The position numbers and the translations under genes are program-made. This document shows, one piece after another, positions 1 to 6,505 of a stretch of DNA of 12,582 bases. Numbering within the stretch: the first letter of the stretch is position 1; every line of letters begins with the position of its first letter. Below the pieces are notes generated by a model. It was given only the letters and a program-made list of their open reading frames with translations, was not told the DNA's origin and did not search any database. Source of the DNA: Candidatus Komeilibacteria bacterium (lineage in GTDB: Bacteria; Patescibacteriota; Patescibacteriia; UBA1558; S5-K13); contig JAUVAE010000009.1 in the NCBI GenBank assembly GCA_030591905.1, positions 1 to 12,582 on the forward strand, written 5' to 3'.

Positions 1-686
1 ACAATATCATCTATATAAGTATAATCTCGAGAAGTATTGCCATCACCATACATTTCAATCGTCTGATCATTAATAATAGCATCAGTAAATTTATAAGCCG
101 CCATATCTGGTCGATTATGAGGACCATAAACAGTAAAAAAACGGAGTCCTACCATTTTAATCTTATAAAGATGATGATAAGTATAACAAATAGCCTCTGT
201 CGATAGTTTAGTGGCTGCATAGGGGCTTAGTGGAGCATTAATATCCAGAGTTTCTTTAAAAGGAGTTTCTTTAATATTTCCATAAACAGAGGATGATGAA
301 GCAAAGATGAATTTTTTAATATCTTTATCTCTGATACATTCTAAAAGATTTAAAGTACCGTGAATATTAGTCTGGATATAGTTACTAGGATTCTCAATAG
401 AAGCTCGGACTCCAGCTCGGGCAGCTAAATGAATGATTACATCAAAATCATTTTCAGCAAAGATAGCTTTCAAATCGTCTAGGTTTTCAATATCTATTTT
501 TTGAAATTGATAACTGGAGTTATCTTTGAATTGCTCAATATTTTTTTCTTTAATTTCAGGAGAATAATAATCGTTTAAATTATCAATACAAAAAATCTTA
601 TTATCTTTTTCTAATAAAGCTTTGGTTAAATTAGTTCCAATAAATCCTGCTCCACCAGTTATTAATATATTTAATTTTTTATCCAT
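1..686 (-). CDS. NAD-dependent epimerase/dehydratase, UDP-glucuronate 4-epimerase-like (C-terminus outside window)
   Basis: A short-chain-dehydrogenase-type nucleotide-sugar epimerase that would interconvert C4 epimers of a UDP-sugar in the cytoplasm to supply surface polysaccharide synthesis. The ATG is at 684-686 and about 228 residues are visible; roughly the last third is lost at the window edge. Seen directly: the NAD-binding motif TGGAGFIG at residues 10-17, the FASSSSVYG strand with the likely catalytic Ser near 131, the YxxxK pair Tyr156/Lys160 (SPYAATK), the segment RFFTVYGPHNRPDMA, and GDGNTSRDYTYIDDI near the cut. The 'VYGP-RPDMA' stretch is typical of UDP-glucuronate 4-epimerases, so that substrate is preferred over UDP-glucose, but it is an inference. 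It lies 57 bases downstream of the sugar-phosphate transferase on the same strand and is probably co-transcribed with it. Confidence 0.9.
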   Translation of the reverse strand, partial: MDKKLNILITGGAGFIGTNLTKALLEKDNKIFCIDNLNDYYSPEIKEKNIEQFKDNSSYQFQKIDIENLDDLKAIFAENDFDVIIHLAARAGVRASIENPSNYIQTNIHGTLNLLECIRDKDIKKFIFASSSSVYGNIKETPFKETLDINAPLSPYAATKLSTEAICYTYHHLYKIKMVGLRFFTVYGPHNRPDMAAYKFTDAIINDQTIEMYGDGNTSRDYTYIDDI

Positions 687-743
687 ACTTTTATTAACTT
701 ATAGCTTATATATAGCTTATATCTTAAGTCTTACAACTTTTCT

Positions 744-2114
744 CTACATGCCATGACCCCTAATAATAGTATTAAGAGTTTTAAGGATAATTGATAAGTC
801 TAACATAAATGTTCTATTTTTTACGTAATATAGGTCATATTGAAGTTTTTCCAAAGCATCTTGAACTGTATTGCCATAGGGATAATTAATTTGAGCCCAG
901 CCACTAAGTCCAGGCTTAACAAGTAAGCGTTCTTTATAAAAAGGAATTTCTTTTTTTAAATTCTCAATAAATTCTGGTCTTTCTGGTCGAGGACCAACTA
1001 AACTCATGTCTCCTCTAAAAATATTAAATAATTGAGGTATTTCATCTAGTCTTGTTTTTCTCAAAAATTTACCAATTCTAGTAACTCGTGGATCATTTTT
1101 AGAAGCCCATTGCGGTCCATTTTTTTCAGCATCAATTTTCATTGTTCTTAATTTAATAGCTAGAAATTTTTTATTATTTTTACCGGTTCTAATTTGAGTG
1201 AAAAATACAGAACCTCGAGAATCTAACTTTATTAAAATCATTATTAGAGGTAATAATACTAAGGAAGGAATTAAAAATATTAAACTAAATATTTTGTCTA
1301 AAAAGTTTTTAATTAAATCAAATGTCCATTTTTCGTTTTCATTAAAATTGTTTATTAACCAAACTTGATCAATATTTTCTATTGATATTTTTCCTAAAAA
1401 TCTTTCGTAAAATTCGGTGGTTTTTATAAAGTTTACTCTTAGTTCTAAACATTTGAATAATTCTTGAGAAATATTTTTGTTTATTAATAAATCATCATCA
1501 ATGATTATAGTTTGAATTTTATTATCTTTCACAGAATCAAATAATTTATCTAAATCAATAGTTTCTAAATTACTAAAAATTATATTGCTTTCTAGATTAA
1601 CACAAGCTTTTATACTCAATTCTAATTCTGGTTTTTTAAATATTTCTTTAATTAAATCATGATTATTGGTAATAGCCAGACAATTCTTTTTAATTTTTTG
1701 GGAATAAAGTATTTTGTTAGCCAGAGAACGCCAAGCATAGAAAATAATTCCAAAGATTAACATATTAATAATTAAGATAGTTTTAGGGGAAATCAGGCTT
1801 TGAGGGATTATATAAAAATAGAGGACACTTAAGAAGAAATTTATAATTGAAATATTCAAAATATTTATGAATAAGTTGTATTTTTTAACCAAAGGCTTAT
1901 TGGTTTCATAAGATCTAAAACTGAAAATGATTATTAACCATACAAAAAATATTATACTGAAATATGGTAAATGTTCAATAAATAATTGCTTACTATAGTT
2001 AGTTTGAAATCTAATTAATAAAGTTAAAAATAAAGAAAGATAAAGACAAAATATATCCCCTAATAAAAGAATAACTTTTTTTAACTTTAATTTAAAATTT
2101 ATATTTGTTATCAT
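744..2114 (-). CDS. Polyprenyl-phosphate sugar-1-phosphate transferase (WcaJ/WbaP-type), priming glycosyltransferase
   Basis: An integral-membrane enzyme that moves a sugar-1-phosphate from a UDP-sugar to undecaprenyl phosphate, the first step of capsule, exopolysaccharide or O-antigen-like glycan assembly. The N-terminal third contains four to five hydrophobic segments, followed by a soluble Rossmann-like middle region, another membrane segment (IFSLIFLIPSLVLLPLIMIL) and the C-terminal bacterial sugar transferase domain. Family signatures seen: KLRTM, RLDEIPQL with the catalytic Asp357-Glu358 pair, GDMSLVGPRPE, and KPGLSGWAQINY. The length (456 aa) is normal for the PHPT family. The frame also opens at an upstream TTG (2127-2129), but I prefer the ATG at 2112-2114: a good promoter has its -10 box on that TTG, so the transcript would start between the two codons. 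No Shine-Dalgarno motif is present. The sugar specificity cannot be read from sequence. Confidence 0.93.
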   Translation of the reverse strand: MITNINFKLKLKKVILLLGDIFCLYLSLFLTLLIRFQTNYSKQLFIEHLPYFSIIFFVWLIIIFSFRSYETNKPLVKKYNLFINILNISIINFFLSVLYFYIIPQSLISPKTILIINMLIFGIIFYAWRSLANKILYSQKIKKNCLAITNNHDLIKEIFKKPELELSIKACVNLESNIIFSNLETIDLDKLFDSVKDNKIQTIIIDDDLLINKNISQELFKCLELRVNFIKTTEFYERFLGKISIENIDQVWLINNFNENEKWTFDLIKNFLDKIFSLIFLIPSLVLLPLIMILIKLDSRGSVFFTQIRTGKNNKKFLAIKLRTMKIDAEKNGPQWASKNDPRVTRIGKFLRKTRLDEIPQLFNIFRGDMSLVGPRPERPEFIENLKKEIPFYKERLLVKPGLSGWAQINYPYGNTVQDALEKLQYDLYYVKNRTFMLDLSIILKTLNTIIRGHGM

Positions 2115-2128
2115 ATAATTATAGTCCA

Positions 2129-2157
2129 ATTCTAGCAGATTATTGATTTGAATTCAA
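2129..2157 (-). promoter_or_regulatory. Sigma70-type promoter for the transferase/epimerase pair
   Basis: Reading the minus strand, TTGAAT (2152-2157) and TAGAAT (2129-2134) are separated by 17 bases. Transcription would start near 2122, only about 8 bases before the ATG at 2114, giving a nearly leaderless message. This placement is what argues against the TTG start at 2129. Confidence 0.45.
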
Positions 2158-2165
2158 TTTTTTAT

Positions 2166-2194
2166 TTGACTTTTATCTGTTTATTTGGTATACT
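2166..2194 (+). promoter_or_regulatory. Strong sigma70-type promoter for the FN3 protein gene
   Basis: TTGACT (2166-2171), a 17-base spacer and TATACT (2189-2194) make a near-consensus promoter. Initiation near 2201 would leave a leader of about 100 bases before the ATG at 2303. It sits back to back with the divergent promoter of the polysaccharide genes. Confidence 0.75.
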
Positions 2195-2227
2195 ATACAT
2201 AATATATAAATAACATAAAAATACTTG

Positions 2228-2267
2228 ACCTGTTAAATAATTTTCTCAGAATTTTGTTTAAACAGGT
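2228..2267 (+). promoter_or_regulatory. Inverted repeat in the leader of the FN3 protein gene
   Basis: ACCTGTT (2228-2234) is repeated inverted as AACAGGT (2261-2267), extendable to ten pairs with one bulged A, around a 26-base loop. It lies inside the presumed transcript between promoter and start codon. A further AACAGGTTAA occurs at 2327-2336 within the first codons. It may be a leader hairpin or an operator, or chance in AT-rich DNA. Confidence 0.3.
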
Positions 2268-2302
2268 TAATAATTTCTTAAATAACAATTAAATAATTAT
2301 AT

Positions 2303-3649
2303 ATGAATAATAGTAAAGAAAAATTTAACAGGTTAAAAAAAATATTAATCATAACTATCTTAAGCGTAATTTTTACCTATTTACCTATAAATTTTGTTAA
2401 AGCTGATGTTAATTTCAGTAATATTGAGGTATACGAAATGATTAACGGAAATGCTAGATTAAAATGGGGCACGAATGTTAACACTAGAGCAGAAATTTAT
2501 TATGGTTTAGATCAAAATAATTTAGACCGATTTATGGGTTATAGTCTTTATGACCGTTGGCACGAGACAGTTTTAACTGGTTTAGAAAAAGACAAAACTT
2601 ATTATTATAAAATTAAAGCCATAGAAGTATCTGGAGAAACAACAGAGACTTTTATAATGAACTTTTCTACTGATGATATGGAAGATACTATTAGACCAGA
2701 TTTTGAAGAAGCTAGGATTTTACAGACTACTCATAGTGCCGTTGCTTTAAGGTGGATAACAGATGAGATAACAAAAGCTACTATTTATTATGGTACTAAT
2801 CCCGATAGTTTAACTAAAAAATCATATTATAGAAAATATTATAATTTTCATACTCAACTTATATATAAACTAAAATCTGGAGAGAAATATTATTTTAAAA
2901 TAAAGGCCATAGATAAAGATGGAAATTTTAGAGAAAGATTGGTAAGCACAACTATTCATGCTACTGGCAGTTCTAGTTTAAATATTTCTGACATAGAACC
3001 AATTAGTCCTAACGATGATTTAATAACAGCTAGAACGGCAACCATAAAATGGGAAACAAATTTGATAGCCAAAGGTGTTATTTATTATGGGACAAGTGCC
3101 AAAAGATTAAGTAAGAGAATATATGTTTCTCCATATAAAAAAGAAAATCATGAAGCTAAAATAGAAAATTTAATCCCTAATAAGACTTATTATTATAAAA
3201 TAAAGGCTTATAAGAGTCTGTATAATAAGAGTAAGACGTCAAATATAATGTCTTTTACAACTAAAGATTTAGATAGTCAATATAAAATAGGAAGTTTAGT
3301 TAAGGGTTCAGGTTCTAAAGTTTATGTAATTAAAGAAGATGGTAAAAGGGCTTGGGTTAAAAACGAAGAAGTATTTTTAGGACTAGGTTATCGGTGGCAA
3401 ATGATTAAAAATATTAGCAATCAGGATTTAGATGAGTATGTAGATACAAAGGAAATAACCAGTACTAAAACTCATCCCAACGGAACATTAATTAAATATG
3501 CTGATAAGCCAACGATTTATTTGATGGAAGGTGGTAAGAAAAGACCGTTTTTTACTGAAAAAGCATTTACCAGAAAAGGTTATAATTTTGATGATGTAAT
3601 TATACTATCAAGTAAGAAAAAATATAAAACTGGGAAAGAAGTATTTTAA
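2303..3649 (+). CDS. Secreted protein with three fibronectin type III-like modules and two C-terminal repeats
   Basis: A 448-residue exported protein. Residues 1-34 form a Sec signal peptide: a Lys/Arg-rich start, the hydrophobic run ILIITILSVIF and a likely cleavage after V-K-A34. Three FN3-like beta-sandwich modules follow, at about 37-124, 132-216 and 226-320. Each has a W strand (LKWGT, LRWIT, IKWET), then IYYGT/L, and YYYKIKA or YYFKIKA. The C-terminal part has two related units of about 55 residues, starting at 330 (GSLVKG..VYVIKEDGKRAWV) and 394 (GTLIKYADKPTIYLMEGGKKRPF). Such units are common in secreted Patescibacteria proteins and have no established function to my knowledge. There is no LPXTG signal or C-terminal membrane helix. 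A role in cell-surface binding or an envelope layer is inferred only from architecture and from the adjacent polysaccharide genes. The gene stands alone between its own promoter and terminator. Confidence 0.85.
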   Translation: MNNSKEKFNRLKKILIITILSVIFTYLPINFVKADVNFSNIEVYEMINGNARLKWGTNVNTRAEIYYGLDQNNLDRFMGYSLYDRWHETVLTGLEKDKTYYYKIKAIEVSGETTETFIMNFSTDDMEDTIRPDFEEARILQTTHSAVALRWITDEITKATIYYGTNPDSLTKKSYYRKYYNFHTQLIYKLKSGEKYYFKIKAIDKDGNFRERLVSTTIHATGSSSLNISDIEPISPNDDLITARTATIKWETNLIAKGVIYYGTSAKRLSKRIYVSPYKKENHEAKIENLIPNKTYYYKIKAYKSLYNKSKTSNIMSFTTKDLDSQYKIGSLVKGSGSKVYVIKEDGKRAWVKNEEVFLGLGYRWQMIKNISNQDLDEYVDTKEITSTKTHPNGTLIKYADKPTIYLMEGGKKRPFFTEKAFTRKGYNFDDVIILSSKKKYKTGKEVF

Positions 3650-3658
3650 GGAAAAATT

Positions 3659-3711
3659 AGTTTAAATATAAAAAACCCTTTCTTCACGGAAGGGGTTTTT
3701 ATATTTAAACT
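3659..3711 (+). terminator. Long, symmetrical rho-independent terminator after the FN3 protein gene
   Basis: A 24-pair stem (3659-3682 with 3688-3711) closes on the loop TTCAC, with one A/G mismatch and one G-U pair. The GC core CCCTTTC/GGAAGGGG is flanked by an A run and a T run, so it can terminate from either side. It begins 9 bases after the stop codon. Confidence 0.9.
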
Positions 3712-3712
3712 T

Positions 3713-3879
3713 TCAACCTCATCCCCATCTCCCTTTCTCTTCCCCCTTTGTCTCTCACTTTGTTTGAGACATTTCCCCCTAGTCAGGAGGAATTAGGAGA
3801 AAGGGACTATCTGCTCGTTTAGTTCTCTTGTCCCTCTCCTGACTAGGAGAGGGATGTCCGAAGGACAGGGAGAGGTTGA
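3713..3879 (+). repeat. Structured ~167 bp dispersed repeat, copy 1 (MITE-like, non-coding)
   Basis: Almost the same sequence recurs in inverted orientation at 11682-11847, with about eight differences by eye. Its ends are complementary (AACCTC at the left, GAGGTT at the right). Internally it holds a 12 bp inverted pair, CCTAGTCAGGAG at 3778-3789 and CTCCTGACTAGG at 3836-3847. Two small hairpins are also present, one with GTCTC/GAGAC arms and one with TGTCC-GAA-GGACA (3855-3867). Its GC content and purine/pyrimidine asymmetry differ strongly from the surrounding DNA. No sizeable ORF or target-site duplication is evident. It fills most of the gap between the FN3 terminator and the tRNA promoter. 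It is most likely a non-autonomous mobile or palindromic repeat. Confidence 0.85.
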
Positions 3880-3905
3880 GAAAGGTAAAGATATAAAAAG
3901 GGAGC

Positions 3906-3934
3906 TTGAAAAAAAGTGAAAAAAGTATTAGAAT
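3906..3934 (+). promoter_or_regulatory. Promoter of tRNA-Glu
   Basis: TTGAAA (3906-3911), 17 bases, then TAGAAT (3929-3934). Initiation near 3941 would be about ten bases upstream of the mature tRNA 5' end, as expected for a stand-alone tRNA gene. Confidence 0.7.
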
Positions 3935-3950
3935 ATATCAAAGCTACTGT

Positions 3951-4025
3951 GTCGCCATCGTCTAGTGGCTAGGACGCCAGGTTCTCATCCTGGTAACCGG
4001 AGTTCGATTCTCCGTGGCGATACCA
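3951..4025 (+). tRNA. tRNA-Glu (anticodon CUC)
   Basis: A full cloverleaf can be folded. The acceptor is GTCGCCA with TGGCGAT (first pair G-U). The anticodon stem CCAGG/CCTGG closes the loop TTCTCAT, whose centre is CTC. The T arm is CGGAG-TTCGATT-CTCCG. The terminal CCA is encoded after discriminator A. The CUC anticodon reads GAG, and the D-arm sequence TCGTCTAGTGGCTAGGA is typical of bacterial tRNA-Glu. The gene runs convergently towards dus, whose stop codon is five bases downstream. Confidence 0.95.
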
Positions 4026-4029
4026 TTAT

Positions 4030-5043
4030 TTAGTATTTTTGAAATACTTTTTTTATTTGCTTAATGTTTTCAACTTTAACTAATTCTTTTCTCATTTCTT
4101 TGGCTTGTTTTTGACCCTTAGAATAAAAGAGTAAATGTTTTCTCATTTCAATTATCCCATGCTTTTTTTTAAATTTAAAATTTAGTTTAGCATGTTCTAA
4201 AGCTACTTTTTTAATTTGAGTCCAAGTTTTCTCTTTATATTTTTTAGTTTTGAGGAATTTTTTTATATCTTCAAATAACCAGGGTTGGCCATAAAGACCC
4301 CGGGCTAATCCTAGACCATCGGCTTGGGTTAATTCTAATGTTTTTTGAGCTATTTTAGGATTGGTAATATTACCGTTAGCTAAAACAATTGCTGGAAAAT
4401 TTTCTTTAATCTCTTTAACCATTTCATAATTAATTTCTCCAGAAAATTTTTCTTCATAAGATCGTCCATGGACCATTATAGCAGTAATTGGTAAATCTTT
4501 AATTTTTTTAACTAATTCTAAAGCCAATACTTTTCCAGAACCATCTTTTTTATCCCCACACTTACTATTAAGTTGTGGGGATTTATTAATAGAAGTCCGA
4601 ACTTTAATTGAAACTGGTAGAGGAGTATGGTCGCAAACATTTTTAATAATATTATAGCAGAGATCTAAGTCTCTCATTAAAGTTACTCCACCGCCATGAC
4701 CAACTACTTTTTTAGCTGGACAGCCAAAATTGATATCAATACCATCAAAGCCTAATTTAGTCACTATTTGAGCAGCTTTAATAAATTTTTCTGGATCCTT
4801 ACCAAACAATTGAACAACTACAGGCTTTTCTTTCGGAGAAAATTTTAATAATCCTAAAGTTTTTTGAGAATCAAAATGTAGGCCATCAGCAGAGACCATT
4901 TCTGTATAAACTACATCAGCTCCATGTTTTCGACATAGTTGTCTAAAGGCAGAATCAGTTATACCTGCCATGGGAGCTAAAGCTAAAATAGGCTTTCCTA
5001 GAGAAAGCCAAAAGTTATCTTTTTTGTTAATTTTTTTATTCAT
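4030..5043 (-). CDS. dus: tRNA-dihydrouridine synthase (DusB/NifR3 family)
   Basis: An FMN-dependent TIM-barrel enzyme that reduces specific uridines of the tRNA D-loop to dihydrouridine. Family signatures seen: LAPMAGITDSAFRQLCR near residue 21, TEMVSADGL, GIDINFGCPAKKVV with catalytic Cys108, SIKVRTS near 145, MVHGRSYEEKFSGE, LANGNI and LARGLYGQPWLF (FMN phosphate site). The length of 337 aa is normal. The ATG overlaps the cysS stop by one base (TAATG), so translation is probably coupled. Residues about 153-170, between the KVRTS strand and LALELVKK, look like an extra segment and are largely encoded by a palindrome (4553-4581). The last codons coincide with the terminator of the convergent tRNA gene. 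The exact Dus subtype and target uridine cannot be decided. Confidence 0.95.
   Translation of the reverse strand: MNKKINKKDNFWLSLGKPILALAPMAGITDSAFRQLCRKHGADVVYTEMVSADGLHFDSQKTLGLLKFSPKEKPVVVQLFGKDPEKFIKAAQIVTKLGFDGIDINFGCPAKKVVGHGGGVTLMRDLDLCYNIIKNVCDHTPLPVSIKVRTSINKSPQLNSKCGDKKDGSGKVLALELVKKIKDLPITAIMVHGRSYEEKFSGEINYEMVKEIKENFPAIVLANGNITNPKIAQKTLELTQADGLGLARGLYGQPWLFEDIKKFLKTKKYKEKTWTQIKKVALEHAKLNFKFKKKHGIIEMRKHLLFYSKGQKQAKEMRKELVKVENIKQIKKVFQKY
4032..4054 (+). terminator. Terminator of tRNA-Glu, overlapping the 3' end of dus
   Basis: AGTATTT (4032-4038) and AAATACT (4042-4048) pair around TTG and run into a T tract (4048-4054). The stem is AT-rich, which makes it weaker than the other terminators here. 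It begins 7 bases after the tRNA CCA end and lies over the last codons of the opposite-strand dus gene. Confidence 0.65.
4553..4581. repeat. Palindromic element inside dus, in frame
   Basis: TCCCCACA (4553-4560) and TGTGGGGA (4574-4581) are perfectly complementary, and the inner CTTA/TAAGT continues the pairing with one bulge. On the dus strand it encodes residues 155-163 (SPQLNSKCG). It is GC-richer than the surrounding gene and lies in a segment that family members normally lack. Confidence 0.75.
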
Positions 5044-6452
5044 TATTTCTTTTTCAAAATATAGCTATCCCCAGTATCTTCAATAATCCAACCGGCTTTA
5101 TTAATTTCATCTCTTAATCTGTCAGACTCTGTCCAATTTTTTTCTGCTCGGACTTTTAGCCTTTTTTTGGCTAAATCTTTAATATTCGTTGGAATATTTA
5201 ATTTTTGTTTTTTAATTTTATTTAGATTTAGTCCAAGTATCTTATCAAACTCTAATATAGTAGTTAGCTTATCTTTATTTTTTAAGTTTGACTTTAAGAC
5301 TTCTGAAATTAAAGCTAAAACTTGGGGCATATTTAAATCATCGTTCATAGAATTTAACAATTTTTCTTTGAATTCAGGGTTTAAGATGCCCTTTTTCTTT
5401 CCCAAATTTTCTATTTCAGAATATAAATTATTTAAACCATTTTGAGCCGATTCCAATGCTGACCATGAAAAGCTCAAAGCTTTACCATAATGAGTCATTA
5501 AACAAAAATAACGATAAGCTAAAGGGTTGATTTCTTTATTTATGGCATCTTGTAGGGTTATAAAAGTACCAGCTGATTTAGACATTTTGTCTTTATCTAA
5601 AACTAAAAATTCACCATGCATCCAGAGATTAACACTTTCTTCAATTCCAGTAGCACAATTATTTTGAGCTCTTTCATTTGTATGGTGGACTGGAATGTGA
5701 TCAATACCTCCACAATGAATATCAAAATGTTTACCTAAATATTTTTGGGACATAGCAGAACACTCAGCATGCCAACCAGGAAAACCTTTATGACCAAAAG
5801 CTGACCATTCCATAATCCTATTTTCATTAGGCTGAGAAAATTTCCAAAGAGCAAAATCATGAATGTCTTTTTTTTCGCCTAGATCAATTCTTTTACCAGC
5901 TTGAAGTTCTTGTCCATCTAAGAGAGCTAATTTTCCATATTCTGGATATTTAGTAGTATCAAAATATATACCATCAGAGGTTTCATAAGTATATCCTTTA
6001 TCAATAAGAGTTTGAACTAATTTAATCTGTTCTTTAATATGCTTAGTGGCTTTAGTATATTTATTCGGCGATTTAATATTTAACTTTTTTAAATCTTCTT
6101 GAAAAGCTTTAGTATATTTATTAGCCAGTTTCACCATTGATTTTCGTTGAGATGATTCATGAATCATCTCTCCTTTGCTTTCTCTTTTTAAAGCTTTCAT
6201 CATTTTATCTTCACCTTCGTCGGCATCAGAAACCAAATGTCCAATATCAGTAATATTCATGATATGTTTAACTTTATAGTCATTATATTCTAAAGTTCTT
6301 CTTAAAATATCTTCAAAAATATAAGTTCTCATATTCCCAATATGTTGATAATCATAAACTGTAGGACCACAACAATATAGACCTACTTTTGGTGGATTTA
6401 TTGGTTTAAATTCTTCTTTTTTCCTAGTTAAGGTGTTATATAAATATAACAT
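5043..6452 (-). CDS. cysS: Cysteinyl-tRNA synthetase
   Basis: A class I aminoacyl-tRNA synthetase that charges tRNA-Cys with cysteine. Seen: the N-terminus LYNTLTRKKEEF, typical of CysRS; Zn ligand Cys28 in CCGPTVYD; the HIGH-type motif HIGN at 37-40; GWHAECSAMS and HCGGIDHIPVHHTNERAQ supplying the other Zn ligands and cysteine-site residues; and KMSKS at 289-293. The C-terminal KKRLKVRAEKNWTESDRLRDEI stretch is the usual tRNA-binding tail. The product is 469 aa, normal for the family. An upstream TTG (6477-6479) would add nine residues, but the ATG at 6450-6452 matches the family N-terminus. Residues about 93-103 (KGEMIHESSQR) look like an extra segment carrying a palindrome. It is the middle gene of corA-cysS-dus and overlaps the dus start by one base. 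Confidence 0.97.
   Translation of the reverse strand: MLYLYNTLTRKKEEFKPINPPKVGLYCCGPTVYDYQHIGNMRTYIFEDILRRTLEYNDYKVKHIMNITDIGHLVSDADEGEDKMMKALKRESKGEMIHESSQRKSMVKLANKYTKAFQEDLKKLNIKSPNKYTKATKHIKEQIKLVQTLIDKGYTYETSDGIYFDTTKYPEYGKLALLDGQELQAGKRIDLGEKKDIHDFALWKFSQPNENRIMEWSAFGHKGFPGWHAECSAMSQKYLGKHFDIHCGGIDHIPVHHTNERAQNNCATGIEESVNLWMHGEFLVLDKDKMSKSAGTFITLQDAINKEINPLAYRYFCLMTHYGKALSFSWSALESAQNGLNNLYSEIENLGKKKGILNPEFKEKLLNSMNDDLNMPQVLALISEVLKSNLKNKDKLTTILEFDKILGLNLNKIKKQKLNIPTNIKDLAKKRLKVRAEKNWTESDRLRDEINKAGWIIEDTGDSYILKKK
6149..6170. repeat. 22 bp perfect palindrome inside cysS, in frame
   Basis: The half-site GAGATGATTCA (6149-6159) is followed directly by its exact reverse complement TGAATCATCTC (6160-6170), with no spacer. 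On the coding strand it starts on a codon boundary and encodes residues 95-101 (EMIHESS). Removing the local segment joins KRES to KSMVKLANKYTKAF, which matches the usual CysRS pattern better. Confidence 0.8.
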
Positions 6453-6505
6453 AAGTTTAAATTTTAAATTGCCTACCAACTACTAACTATTTACTACAAA
6501 CTAAA

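Noticed and set aside
3951..4025. tRNA gene as an attachment site for an integrated element
   Set aside because: No integrase gene or duplicated tRNA 3' end is present in the window.
5167..5445. 92-residue open frame on the plus strand inside cysS
   Set aside because: It lies wholly antisense to the well-supported cysS gene, and its Phe/Ser/Lys-rich translation is typical of the reverse of AT-rich coding DNA.
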